From NCBI RefSeq assembly GCF_003441595.1, contig NZ_CP031848.1, positions 1,240,001 to 1,304,000 on the forward strand: a stretch of DNA of 64,000 nt. The letters run 5' to 3'. The translations under genes and the position numbers were made by a program. The DNA is from Marinobacter sp. Arc7-DN-1. GTDB lineage: Bacteria > Pseudomonadota > Gammaproteobacteria > Pseudomonadales > Oleiphilaceae. Shown here one piece after another: positions 41,992 to 50,303 of this stretch. A model generated the notes under the pieces. The model worked only from the letters and a program-made list of their open reading frames with translations, searched no databases and was not told the DNA's origin. Numbering within the stretch: the stretch's first letter is position 1; each line of letters opens with the position of its first letter.

Positions 41992-43782
41992 TCAGAATTC
42001 TTCAGCAGTCAGAGCCATCATCGAGTCACTGCCGCTACGGATACCTTCGGCCAGGGAAACGGTTTTTGGCAGCAGGCGGTCAAAATAGAACCGCGCTGAT
42101 TTCAGTTTTCCGCTGTAGAAGCCTGAGGTATCGCTCCCGGCCTTGGGTGCAGCCGCCTTCGCGATTTTCGCCCACATGTAGCCGAGGGCCGTCAGGCCGA
42201 ACAGGTCGAGGTAATCTACTGAGGCAGCTCCAACGGCGTTCGGGTTGTCGCCGGCCTGTTTGATCACATGCTCTGTCACGTCATCAAGGCGCTCAACCGC
42301 GGCAGCGAGAGGCTCCAGGAACGGACGCAGGTGCTCGTCACCGCTGTTTTCCTCAAGGAAAGTCGCCACATCCTGGGCAAACAGTTCGTAAAGCTTACCC
42401 TGGCTGCCAACCACTTTTCGGCCCATCAGGTCCAGCGCCTGGATGCCGTTGGTGCCCTCGTAAATCTGGGTAATCCGGCAGTCGCGAACCAGCTGTTCCT
42501 GCCCCCACTCGCGAATGAAACCATGGCCACCGAATACCTGCTGACCCATGATGCAGGCTTCCAGGCCACGATCGGTCAGGAACGCCTTGGCCACCGGAGT
42601 CAGCAGCGCCACCATACCTTCGGCATGCTTGCGTCGCTCGTCGTCCTCGGCGTACTTGGAAATATCCAGCCACTGGGCCACGTAGGTTGAGAAAGCGCGG
42701 CCGCCTTCAACATAGCCTTTCATGGTCAGCAGCATACGACGTACATCCGGATGCACCAGAATCGGATCCGCCGCTTTTTCGGGCTGCTGTGCACCAGTGG
42801 GCGCGCGGCTCTGTATGCGATCAAGGGCATATTCCCGGGCACTTTGCAGTGAGGCTTCAGCGGCACCGATGCCCTGGATGCCAACGCCCAGACGCTCGTA
42901 GTTCATCATGGTGAACATGGCGGCCAGGCCTTTGTGCTCCTCGCCAACCAACCAGCCTTTGGCGCCATCGAAATTCATCACGCAGGTGGCGGAACCCTTG
43001 ATACCCATTTTCTTCTCGATGGAGCCACAACTGAAGCTGTTACGCTCGCCCAGGGACCCGTCATTGTTCACCAGGAACTTGGGCACCAGGAACAGGGAAA
43101 TGCCCTTCGGGCCTTTTGGAGCATCCGGAAGCTTGGCCAGCACCAAGTGGATGATGTTCTCCGCCATGTCGTGCTCGCCCCAGGTGATGAAGATCTTGGT
43201 ACCTGTGACATTGAAGGAGCCGTCGTCGTTGGGCTCGGCCTTGCTACGGATAATACCCAGGTCAGTACCGGCATGGGGCTCGGTCAGGTCCATGGCACCG
43301 GACCAGACGCCGGAATACATGTTGGGCAGGTATTTTTCTTTCAGTTCCTGGCTGCCGTGGGCGTCCAGGGCGAGGCAGGCACCGGCGGTCAGCATGGGCG
43401 CCAGGCCAAAGGCCATGTTGGCACCCTGCATCATCTCCTCGAACTGGGCCACCAGCGTCTTGGGCATCCCCATACCGCCGAACTCCGGGTTACCGCCCAG
43501 ACCGTTCCAGCCACCTTCAACGATGGTCTGGTAAGCCTCCCTGAAGCCCTCCGGAGCCGTTACTTCACCGCTGCTCCATTGGCTGCCCTGCTCATCACCT
43601 TCACGGTTCAGCGGGGCGAGAACGCCACTGGTAATCTTGCCAGCCTCTTCCAGGATGGCATCGGCCGTATCCGGGTCAACATTTTCGGCAATTTTCGGCA
43701 ACGACGCCCACAGGGCGGGGGCGTCAAAAACCTCGTTCAGAACAAAGCGCATGTCACGTAGGGGTGCCTGATAATCAGCCAT
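41992..43782 (-). CDS. Acyl-CoA dehydrogenase (large, FadE5/DmdC-like), first paralogue
   Basis: A protein of 596 residues with acyl-CoA dehydrogenase N-terminal, middle (TEPHAGTDLG, TGTKIFITWGEHDM) and C-terminal domains plus the extra C-terminal helical domain of the 600-residue type. The catalytic Glu is in IYEGTNGIQALDL (about residue 440). These FAD enzymes oxidise acyl-CoA to enoyl-CoA in beta-oxidation; members of this branch act on fatty acyl-CoAs or 3-methylmercaptopropionyl-CoA. The sequence does not settle the substrate. It is similar end to end to the next gene upstream, pointing to an old duplication. Confidence 0.88.
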   Translation of the reverse strand: MADYQAPLRDMRFVLNEVFDAPALWASLPKIAENVDPDTADAILEEAGKITSGVLAPLNREGDEQGSQWSSGEVTAPEGFREAYQTIVEGGWNGLGGNPEFGGMGMPKTLVAQFEEMMQGANMAFGLAPMLTAGACLALDAHGSQELKEKYLPNMYSGVWSGAMDLTEPHAGTDLGIIRSKAEPNDDGSFNVTGTKIFITWGEHDMAENIIHLVLAKLPDAPKGPKGISLFLVPKFLVNNDGSLGERNSFSCGSIEKKMGIKGSATCVMNFDGAKGWLVGEEHKGLAAMFTMMNYERLGVGIQGIGAAEASLQSAREYALDRIQSRAPTGAQQPEKAADPILVHPDVRRMLLTMKGYVEGGRAFSTYVAQWLDISKYAEDDERRKHAEGMVALLTPVAKAFLTDRGLEACIMGQQVFGGHGFIREWGQEQLVRDCRITQIYEGTNGIQALDLMGRKVVGSQGKLYELFAQDVATFLEENSGDEHLRPFLEPLAAAVERLDDVTEHVIKQAGDNPNAVGAASVDYLDLFGLTALGYMWAKIAKAAAPKAGSDTSGFYSGKLKSARFYFDRLLPKTVSLAEGIRSGSDSMMALTAEEF

Positions 43783-43928
43783 CTAAAACTCTCCAAAAAT
43801 TCTGTCAGTCTGTCCAGGTGGTAAAGGGGCCTTGGTTCCGGCCAGTCACACCTGCTTGGGCTATGTGTCCGCTGAAGATTATTTTTTATGGGCGTTTATT
43901 CTACCTCAAAAGCGGACCGTAACTCATG

Positions 43929-43961
43929 AAAAAAGCCCGCCTCCGGGGAGCGCGGGCTTTT
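43929..43961 (-). terminator. Terminator between the two acyl-CoA dehydrogenase genes
   Basis: GCCCGC and GCGGGC form a stem flanked by six A on the left and four T on the right. On the minus strand six T follow the stem, so it ends the upstream dehydrogenase gene (43994-45793) before the downstream one begins at 43782. Confidence 0.85.
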
Positions 43962-43993
43962 ACGTCCTGTGGAACTGTGCTCAGTGCCCGCGC

Positions 43994-45793
43994 TTAGATA
44001 GCGAAGGCTTCCTCAGGCATATCCATCAGGCTATCAGCGCCGGCCAGCATGCTTTCGGCATGGGCTCTGGCACGGGGCAGCATACGCTTGAAGTAGAAGC
44101 GGGCAGTCTGCACCTTGGCGTTGTAGAACATTTCCTCGGAAGTACCCTCAACCATCTTGTCCAGGGCAACCTTTGCCATGCGGGCCCACAGGTACGCAAA
44201 CACGGCGTAACCGGAGTACATCAGGTAATCCACAGACGCGGCGCCCACTTCTTCGCGGTTCTTCATGGCGGTCATGCCGATCTTCATGGTCAGGTCGCCC
44301 CATTCCTTGTTCAGAGCCGCCAGCGGCTCCAGGAATTCCTTGAGCTGTTCGTTATCGGCGTTTTCCTTGCAGAATATGTGAACCTGCCTGGTGAAGCCCT
44401 TCAGGGACTCACCCTGGGTCATCAGCACCTTGCGGCCCAGCAAATCCAGCGCCTGGATACCGGTGGTACCTTCGTAGATCATGCCGATACGGGCATCACG
44501 TACGTTTTGCTCCATACCCCACTCGGAAATAAAACCGTGGCCACCGAACACCTGCATGCCCAGGTTGGCCGCTTCATAGCCGATTTCCGTGAGGAACGCC
44601 TTGGCGATCGGGGTCAGAAAGCCCAGTGCCTCGTCAGCAGCCTTACGCTCATCCTCAGTCTTGCCGCTGTGAACGATATCAGCCTGCTGCGCAGTCAGGT
44701 AAATGAGGGCACGGGCACCTTCGGCAACCGCTTTCTGGGTCAGCAGCATACGACGTACGTCCGGGTGAACGATGATCGGATCGGCGATACCCTCAGGGTT
44801 CTTCGGGCCGCTCAGAGAGCGCATGGCCAGACGGTCCTTGGCGTAGGCCAGGGAGCCCTGGAAGCCCAGCTCGGCCGCACCCAGACCCTGGATGGCGGTA
44901 CCGATACGAGCCGTGTTCATGAAGGTGAACATGCAGTTCAGCCCCTTGTTCTCAGGCCCGATCAGCCAGCCCTTGGCGCCGTCGAAGTTCATCACGCAGG
45001 TAGCGTTGCCGTGGATACCCATCTTGTGCTCAATGGAGCCACAGGAAACCGCATTGCGCTCGCCGGAAGAACCGTCGTCGTTCGGCAGATTCTTGGGAAC
45101 GATGAACAGGGAGATACCCTTGGTGCCTTCCGGTGCGCCCGGCAGGCGGGCCAGCACGATGTGAACAATGTTCTCGGCCATGTCGTGCTCACCGGCTGAG
45201 ATAAAGATCTTGGTGCCGGTGATGGCGTAGCTGCCATCCGCATTCGGCTCTGCCTTGGTCCGCAGGGTACCCAGATCGGAACCACAGTGCGGCTCAGTCA
45301 GGCACATGGTGCCGGTCCACTCACCACTGATCAGCTTGGTGAGGTAAGTCTGCTTCTGCTCTTCGGTGCCATGCTCTTCGATGGTATTGGTCGCACCGTG
45401 GCTCAACCCCGGATACATGCCGAATGACCAGTTGGCGGTACCCACCATTTCGCTCATAACCAGACCAAGAGAGTGCGGCAGACCCTGACCACCGTAGTTG
45501 GGATCAGCCGTCATGGACGGCCAGCCACCTTCCACATACTGCTGGTAGGCTTCTTTGAAGCCTGTCGGTGTTTTCACACTGTCTTCGCTCCAGGTGCAGC
45601 CTTCCTTGTCACCCACCTGGTTCAGCGGAGACAGAACCTGCTCACAGAATTTGGCACCTTCCGCAATAATGGCATCCACCATATCCGGAGTTGCGTCTTC
45701 AGCACCTTCCAGGTTGGCGTAGTGCTGCTCGCTGTTCAGCAGCTCGTTCATTACGAATTTGATGTCACGCAGGGGCGCTTTGTACTCAGGCAT
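43994..45793 (-). CDS. Acyl-CoA dehydrogenase (large, FadE5/DmdC-like), second paralogue
   Basis: A protein of 599 residues with the same domain order as its neighbour: TEPHCGSDLG, TGTKIFISAGEHDMAENIVH, and the catalytic Glu in IYEGTTGIQALDL. Start MPEYKAPLRDIKF at 45793 aligns with MADYQAPLRDMRF of the paralogue and is preceded by GAGGTGG at a good distance; an in-frame extension of 24 residues is unlikely. Upstream lies a TTGACA/TATGTT promoter overlapped by PsrA-like boxes, suggesting control by fatty acids. A terminator separates it from the paralogue, so the two are expressed separately. Confidence 0.88.
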   Translation of the reverse strand: MPEYKAPLRDIKFVMNELLNSEQHYANLEGAEDATPDMVDAIIAEGAKFCEQVLSPLNQVGDKEGCTWSEDSVKTPTGFKEAYQQYVEGGWPSMTADPNYGGQGLPHSLGLVMSEMVGTANWSFGMYPGLSHGATNTIEEHGTEEQKQTYLTKLISGEWTGTMCLTEPHCGSDLGTLRTKAEPNADGSYAITGTKIFISAGEHDMAENIVHIVLARLPGAPEGTKGISLFIVPKNLPNDDGSSGERNAVSCGSIEHKMGIHGNATCVMNFDGAKGWLIGPENKGLNCMFTFMNTARIGTAIQGLGAAELGFQGSLAYAKDRLAMRSLSGPKNPEGIADPIIVHPDVRRMLLTQKAVAEGARALIYLTAQQADIVHSGKTEDERKAADEALGFLTPIAKAFLTEIGYEAANLGMQVFGGHGFISEWGMEQNVRDARIGMIYEGTTGIQALDLLGRKVLMTQGESLKGFTRQVHIFCKENADNEQLKEFLEPLAALNKEWGDLTMKIGMTAMKNREEVGAASVDYLMYSGYAVFAYLWARMAKVALDKMVEGTSEEMFYNAKVQTARFYFKRMLPRARAHAESMLAGADSLMDMPEEAFAI

Positions 45794-45893
45794 GGAATCC
45801 ACCTCGGTTTTCGGTCTCAGCTGAAACAGGTTTGACAGCTTCTGGCCTTGGGTTTGCTCAGACACCGCAGCGCACTGCGCCGCAGCCTTAATT

Positions 45894-45937
45894 AAACACT
45901 TGTTTGAAACATACGTTTAGAGGCACAGAATTGTCAA
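45894..45937 (-). promoter_or_regulatory. Promoter with PsrA-like operator for the acyl-CoA dehydrogenase gene
   Basis: On the minus strand: -35 TTGACA (45937-45932), 18-base spacer, -10 TATGTT (45913-45908). Two boxes of the type AAAC-N4-GTTT lie at 45894-45905 and 45907-45918, covering and following the -10. PsrA, the fatty-acid-responsive TetR-type repressor of Pseudomonas, binds GAAAC-N4-GTTTC-like sites. Repression relieved by long-chain acyl groups would fit the gene. Confidence 0.6.
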
Positions 45938-46280
45938 TAGCCGGATGCAAAAATTGTGTTGCCGTATGTCACAGGATCACGCGCCATAACAGTGCGCAGA
46001 GCAATCGCCCGGTCATCGCAAAGCGGAAAAATCAAGCGAGGAAAAGGAGTTGAGCAAAGACCGGTTCAGGCAGAAACAGGCTCGAACGATGAGGACCCGG
46101 CCCGGTCTTTCTCACCGTCTTTTTCAGCCATGGCGGAGACTGTTGAACTGCCGCACCAGCCCGGTGAACGCGTGCCGAACCCTGAACAGGAGAAGATACT
46201 CCGAAGGGCGTGGGAGAAACCGTTGGAAATACAGGAGGGAGTGAGGAAAGCACTTTCTTGGCCCCAGCATGGCCCCAGGC
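45938..46280. other. Intergenic stretch without recognisable gene
   Basis: About 340 bases between the dehydrogenase promoter and the small rod-like gene. A plus-strand frame of about 111 codons runs through it, but it has no ribosome site, unusual composition and no recognisable domain, so it is not called. The last part has a duplicated CTTGGCCCCAGCATGGCCCC-type segment. Confidence 0.45.
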
Positions 46281-46526
46281 TCAGGCCATAATATCCAGCA
46301 ACGTTCCGAGCGTCTCGTCCGCGGTTTTCACCACCTGCGCTGAGGCTTCGACACTGCGCTGGTATATCTTGAGGTCAACAATGGGCTCAATCAGGTTCCC
46401 CGCACCCCCGGCAGTCCCCTGGGGACCATCTACGCCGCCACGGGCAATCTTACGGGCGGCATTTTCCATGCCGACCATGCCGTCCTGAATGCCCTGGATA
46501 CCAACTGCGAGTGTGTTGTTGATCAT
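46281..46526 (-). CDS. Small helical protein resembling a flagellar rod C-terminus
   Basis: A protein of 81 residues starting MINNTLAVGIQGIQDGMVGM. The C-terminal part, IVDLKIYQRSVEASAQVVKT followed by ADETLGTLLDI, resembles the C-terminal helix of flagellar rod/hook proteins, where xSxExNxxVxKTxxxxLGxLLDI is typical; the N-terminal half also has the pattern of the matching N-terminal helix (GIQGIQDGMVGMENAARKIA). Small proteins of this kind occur in Pseudomonas/Marinobacter genomes outside flagellar operons; their role is unknown. It lies 51 bases downstream of bioD on the same strand with a weak ribosome site. Confidence 0.65.
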   Translation of the reverse strand: MINNTLAVGIQGIQDGMVGMENAARKIARGGVDGPQGTAGGAGNLIEPIVDLKIYQRSVEASAQVVKTADETLGTLLDIMA

Positions 46527-46577
46527 AACAGCTCTGCCCGATGACCATTATTTGACTCGATTAAGCCACATTTTTGG

Positions 46578-47270
46578 TCATTTTTCAAACAGGGAATCAA
46601 TATTGAGGTAACTTGCCAGCATCTCCGGACGCGACTGTTCAAGCCACGGCAGTATTCCCAGGCACGGCGACGCCATGTGATTGACCAGGTAGTCCAGGGT
46701 GTCCTGCTCACAACTCATGGGCTCTGGCTCGGTCCGGTTGGCAACCCAGCCCGCCAGCATCAGCCCGTCATTGCGTATGGCTTCTGCCGTGAGCAAGGCG
46801 TGGTTGATGCAACCCAACCTGAGCGAGACCACGAGAATCACCGGCATGGCCAGCTGGCGCGGAAATTCTCCGTAAGTTTCCCGATCATTAAGTGGGACCC
46901 GCCAGCCTCCGGCACCCTCCACCAGCAGGAGGTCTGCAGGACGAATCTGCAAACCACGGCAGAACCCCACCAGGCGATCAACAGTAATGTGCCGGCCTGC
47001 CTGTTCAGCGGCCACGTGGGGCGCAATGGCCGGCTCCAGCGCAACTGGATTGATCAACTCATAAGCCAATGGTTCCGAGATGGCATTCTGCAGCATCAAC
47101 GCATCTTCGTTGCGCAGGCCCTCGGGTGTCCGCTCACAGCCCGAGGCAATGGGCTTCATCGCCAGAGTCCGTTTCCTCATGACTCGTGCGGCGTGCAAAA
47201 TCGCGGCAGATACCATGGTTTTGCCTACACCGGTGTCGGTACCTGTTACGAAATAGGATTTTTTCGCCAT
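46578..47270 (-). CDS. bioD: Dethiobiotin synthetase BioD
   Basis: A protein of 230 residues with the P-loop TGTDTGVGKT (8-17) and the conserved MKPIASGC and VEGAGGW motifs. BioD closes the ureido ring of dethiobiotin from DAPA, CO2 and ATP. Last gene of bioB-bioF-bioH-bioC-bioD; a 61-base gap separates it from bioC. Confidence 0.95.
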   Translation of the reverse strand: MAKKSYFVTGTDTGVGKTMVSAAILHAARVMRKRTLAMKPIASGCERTPEGLRNEDALMLQNAISEPLAYELINPVALEPAIAPHVAAEQAGRHITVDRLVGFCRGLQIRPADLLLVEGAGGWRVPLNDRETYGEFPRQLAMPVILVVSLRLGCINHALLTAEAIRNDGLMLAGWVANRTEPEPMSCEQDTLDYLVNHMASPCLGILPWLEQSRPEMLASYLNIDSLFEK

Positions 47271-47331
47271 ACTTCAGTCCTGTCAGGGGCACAAGAATAT
47301 GCCAGCCTATTTCCTGTTTTCCGGTAAGGCC

Positions 47332-48159
47332 TCAGGTTTTCTTCCAGTAAATCCAGGCGGCCTCGTAGCTTGCCATAACCGTTCCGTCCGGCTCTTTCGA
47401 ATACTGCCTGCACATGTCCCGCATCCTGCCCGGCGCGGTCACAGCCTTGCGGCGTTCAGCGCCCCGGAAACCTGCGCCAAGATGCCTGAGCTCACCTGCC
47501 AGCATCATGGGCGACGTGTAGGGCAGGCGGATGGTTCGGGTTTCGATGGTCGCCTGTGGCAGTTCAGCGTTCACTTTTGCACGCAGGGCCGTTTCAGTCT
47601 CGAAGCGGTTTACATGTTCATGCTCCGGATCCGCAGCTCTCCAGGCGTGTTTCAGCTCCTTCAGCGTACCGTCGAGGAGGCTGGAGACCATCAGCCGTCC
47701 ACCAGGGCGCAGTATCCGCCGGCATTCCCGGAACACCGCCCGGGGATCCTCACACCACTGGATCATCAGGTTACTGAAAATCAGGTCGCAACTTGCATCC
47801 TGCAAAGGCAGGTGCTCGGCATCGGCAATGATCCAGTCAACGTCTTGAGAACCTTTTTCCCGGGCTTCCTGCACCATACCCTGAGACAGATCTACCCCCG
47901 CCACTGCCCCCACCTGCTCCATTGCCGCGAGCTTGCGGGTGAACCAGCCCGTGCCGCAACCAAGATCCAAAGCGCCTGAATCTGCCGCCACCGCGTTGCG
48001 GGTCAGGAGCTTCTGCAGCATGGTGTTGCCCATGAAACGCTGCAATCTTGAGGCACTCTCGTAGGTGCTCCGCGCGTTACCAAAGCCCCGGGCAATATCC
48101 GCCTTGAGCGTCCGGGAGGCGCCTTTCAGGCCGCCCTGACTACCGGTCACGGAACTCAT
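47332..48159 (-). CDS. bioC: Malonyl-ACP O-methyltransferase BioC
   Basis: A protein of 275 residues, class I SAM-dependent methyltransferase with LDLGCGTGWFTRKLA (motif I, about 77) and GGRLMVSSLLDGTL. BioC methylates malonyl-ACP so that fatty-acid synthesis can build the pimelate chain. The ATG at 48159 overlaps the bioH stop as ATGA, the same overlap seen between bioF and bioH, which decides the start against longer frames. The N-terminal ~45 residues before the fold are long and poorly conserved. Confidence 0.92.
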   Translation of the reverse strand: MSSVTGSQGGLKGASRTLKADIARGFGNARSTYESASRLQRFMGNTMLQKLLTRNAVAADSGALDLGCGTGWFTRKLAAMEQVGAVAGVDLSQGMVQEAREKGSQDVDWIIADAEHLPLQDASCDLIFSNLMIQWCEDPRAVFRECRRILRPGGRLMVSSLLDGTLKELKHAWRAADPEHEHVNRFETETALRAKVNAELPQATIETRTIRLPYTSPMMLAGELRHLGAGFRGAERRKAVTAPGRMRDMCRQYSKEPDGTVMASYEAAWIYWKKT

Positions 48160-48914
48160 GACGCCCATGCTGACAACTCCGCCTTCGAAGCCAGAAAAGA
48201 ACGGATTGCCCCCCAGCAATCCGCGGCCGAACATCCACCCGGCCAGTGCGCCATACCCTCGACCACCGTCTGGCGACTGACGACCGGAATCTCAAGGTCG
48301 CCGGCCCAGGGCCTGACAACAATGTCCTGCCCGCCCATCACGTGAAGGGCGGGTGTGGCGAGCGATTGCCAAAGCGCTCTTTGATCCCCGGCATCCAGCC
48401 ATGCAAGGCTCTTACAGAGATGATCGTTTGACACCAGGGTGCCTTTTTCGAGCCACGGCTTGAGCTTTTGCCGCTCCTGCTTCTCGTCGGCCGCTCCGTT
48501 GATCATCAACAGAAGAAAATGCAGCCAGTACCGTTGCGGATCCTGGCGAATGCCCCGGGCAAAAGCCCTGAACTCACGGGCCGCCATTCCATGGGGCCAG
48601 CTCTCATCGGCGACAAATTTCGGAAAACCGCCGAGAGTGATCGCACAGGACACCGAACCGGTTTCCCGGCAGGCGGCCTCCATCACAATCTGGCTGCCGA
48701 GGGACCACCCCATCCAGACCGACGGCTCGGGATACAGCGACAGCAACTCCTCGGCCACTTCAGGCACGGAACTGCAGCGGGCCAGCAGTTCATCGTCCAG
48801 CGAAACCGGCATCACCTCACCCGGCCAGAAACCATAAAGCCCGGCCAGCATTTCCGCCCGGACACCCCAGCCACCGACAACCACCAGACGCGGACAGACT
48901 TTCGCGGAACTCAT
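48156..48914 (-). CDS. bioH: Pimeloyl-ACP methyl ester esterase BioH
   Basis: A protein of 252 residues, alpha/beta hydrolase. The nucleophile is in GWSLGSQ (about 74), the acid in GGQDIVVRP (about 198) and the His in EGMAHWPG. BioH removes the methyl group from pimeloyl-ACP methyl ester, stopping further chain elongation. The ATG at 48914 overlaps the bioF stop (ATGA). Sequence is diverged from E. coli BioH and it could be called BioV/BioG-like by function, but the GWSxG motif and place favour BioH. Confidence 0.9.
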   Translation of the reverse strand: MSSAKVCPRLVVVGGWGVRAEMLAGLYGFWPGEVMPVSLDDELLARCSSVPEVAEELLSLYPEPSVWMGWSLGSQIVMEAACRETGSVSCAITLGGFPKFVADESWPHGMAAREFRAFARGIRQDPQRYWLHFLLLMINGAADEKQERQKLKPWLEKGTLVSNDHLCKSLAWLDAGDQRALWQSLATPALHVMGGQDIVVRPWAGDLEIPVVSRQTVVEGMAHWPGGCSAADCWGAIRSFLASKAELSAWAS

Positions 48915-50092
48915 ATCGCCACTTCCGTGCCCTGAGCCAGGTGACGACATTCCGACAGCGCGTTCAACAGACAATCGAGATTCTCCTGAGTATGTGCGGC
49001 ACTGAACGTAACCCGCAAACGAGCCTCACCCACCGGAACGGTGGGTGGGCGTATCGCCGACACCAGCAACCCCCTGTCTTCGAGCGCCTGGCTCAACGCC
49101 AGAGCAGCGTGGTTATCACCAATCATGATCGGCTGAATGGGCGTATGGGAGTGCATCAGATCATAACCCAGCGCAGACGCCTCTCTCCGGAACCGGGAAA
49201 CCAGCCCCAACACATGTTCCCGGCGGGCATCATCGCGCTCGATCAGATCAATACTTGCGCAGGTCGCCAAGGCAAGCGCCGGCGGCATGGCCGTAGTATA
49301 GATGTAGGTTCGCGCTTTCTGAACCAGATAATCCATCAGCAGCGCCGGCCCTGCAACAAACGCACCGCTGGTACCGACCGCCTTGCCCAGGGTGCCGATC
49401 AGCACCGGAACATCCACTTCCGACAGTCCCGCCTCAGCCACACTCCCCCGCCCCTGGGGCCCGAGAACGCCAAGGCCGTGGGCATCGTCAACCACCAGCA
49501 GCGCATCATGGGCCCGGCAAACCCGCGCCAGCCCGGCCAGCGGCGCCACATCGCCATCCATACTGAACACACCGTCCGTCACCACCAGCTTGTGCCCGGA
49601 CGTTTTCGCCAGCATCGCCTCCAGCGCGGCAACGTCCCCGTGGGCATACCGGCGAACCCGGGCCCGGCTCAGAATACAGCCATCGATAATGGACGCATGA
49701 TTCAGCCGATCCGAGAAAATCGTATCCCCGCGACCGGCCAGCGCCGAAATCACACCCATATTGGCCATGTAGCCGGTCGAGAAGAACAATGCCGAACTGC
49801 GCCCGGTGAATTCCGCCAGACGCTGCTCCAACTGGTGGTGCGCATCATGATGGCCACAGATCAGATGGGAAGCCGCACCCCCGAGACCGGTGTCCGGTAG
49901 CGCGTCACGAAGTGCGTCAATGTTGGTGGGGTGATTGGCAAGACCAAGATAATCGTTGCTGCAGAAGGAGAGCAAAGATTTGCCGTTGGCAACCAAAGAC
50001 GGCTGCTGGGGGCCTGAGATCAGTCGGCGTGTCCGGTACAAACCGGCCTGTTTACGCTGTTCAAGTTCAAGGGCAAAGTCCCGCACGAGCAT
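48911..50092 (-). CDS. bioF: 8-amino-7-oxononanoate synthase BioF
   Basis: A protein of 393 residues, PLP-dependent alpha-oxoamine synthase. The PLP Lys is in GTLGKAVGTSGA (about 239); DDAHGLGVLG holds the Asp and His that contact PLP. BioF condenses pimeloyl-ACP with alanine. The gap to bioB upstream is 211 bases and is occupied by TG7, unusual for neighbouring genes of a biotin operon; bioF overlaps bioH by 4 bases. Confidence 0.96.
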   Translation of the reverse strand: MLVRDFALELEQRKQAGLYRTRRLISGPQQPSLVANGKSLLSFCSNDYLGLANHPTNIDALRDALPDTGLGGAASHLICGHHDAHHQLEQRLAEFTGRSSALFFSTGYMANMGVISALAGRGDTIFSDRLNHASIIDGCILSRARVRRYAHGDVAALEAMLAKTSGHKLVVTDGVFSMDGDVAPLAGLARVCRAHDALLVVDDAHGLGVLGPQGRGSVAEAGLSEVDVPVLIGTLGKAVGTSGAFVAGPALLMDYLVQKARTYIYTTAMPPALALATCASIDLIERDDARREHVLGLVSRFRREASALGYDLMHSHTPIQPIMIGDNHAALALSQALEDRGLLVSAIRPPTVPVGEARLRVTFSAAHTQENLDCLLNALSECRHLAQGTEVAI

Positions 50093-50156
50093 GGCTCCGG
50101 ATTAGGGGTTGCGCGTATAGCCTGGTGAAAGCTGCCGAAGATACCCGAAGTTTCCG

Positions 50157-50266
50157 GCAGGGTGCGGGCAGGGACCTCCGGGATTGTAGAGGGCCAGGGA
50201 TGGCCCGAAACAAGCGCACATGGATGTGCTCGTAGCGTATCCCGGAGGTCCCTGCCCGCAGCCTGC
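50157..50266 (+). repeat. TG7: twin-GGA-hairpin element between bioB and bioF
   Basis: A 28-bp outer stem with one mismatch (50157-50184 with 50239-50266) encloses a 54-base core. On the plus strand the hairpins are GGGCC-AGGGAT-GGCCC and GCAC-ATGGAT-GTGC. The GGA strand is opposite to the bio genes, so the bioB-bioF transcript would contain the complementary (TCC-loop) hairpins. Inside an operon such a long stem could act as an mRNA-stabilising or attenuating structure. Confidence 0.9.
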
Positions 50267-50303
50267 TCCCCCCAAAGTCTGAAGGCCCAAAAAACCACTG
50301 ATA

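Noticed and set aside
43832..45199. Open frame of 455 codons opposite the acyl-CoA dehydrogenase gene
   Set aside because: Same type of shadow; cysN and the dehydrogenase both match known families over their full length.
45956..46291. Plus-strand frame of about 111 codons between the dehydrogenase and the small rod-like gene
   Set aside because: No ribosome site, composition rich in Arg/Pro/Ser, no domain, and it overlaps the start of a better-supported gene on the other strand.
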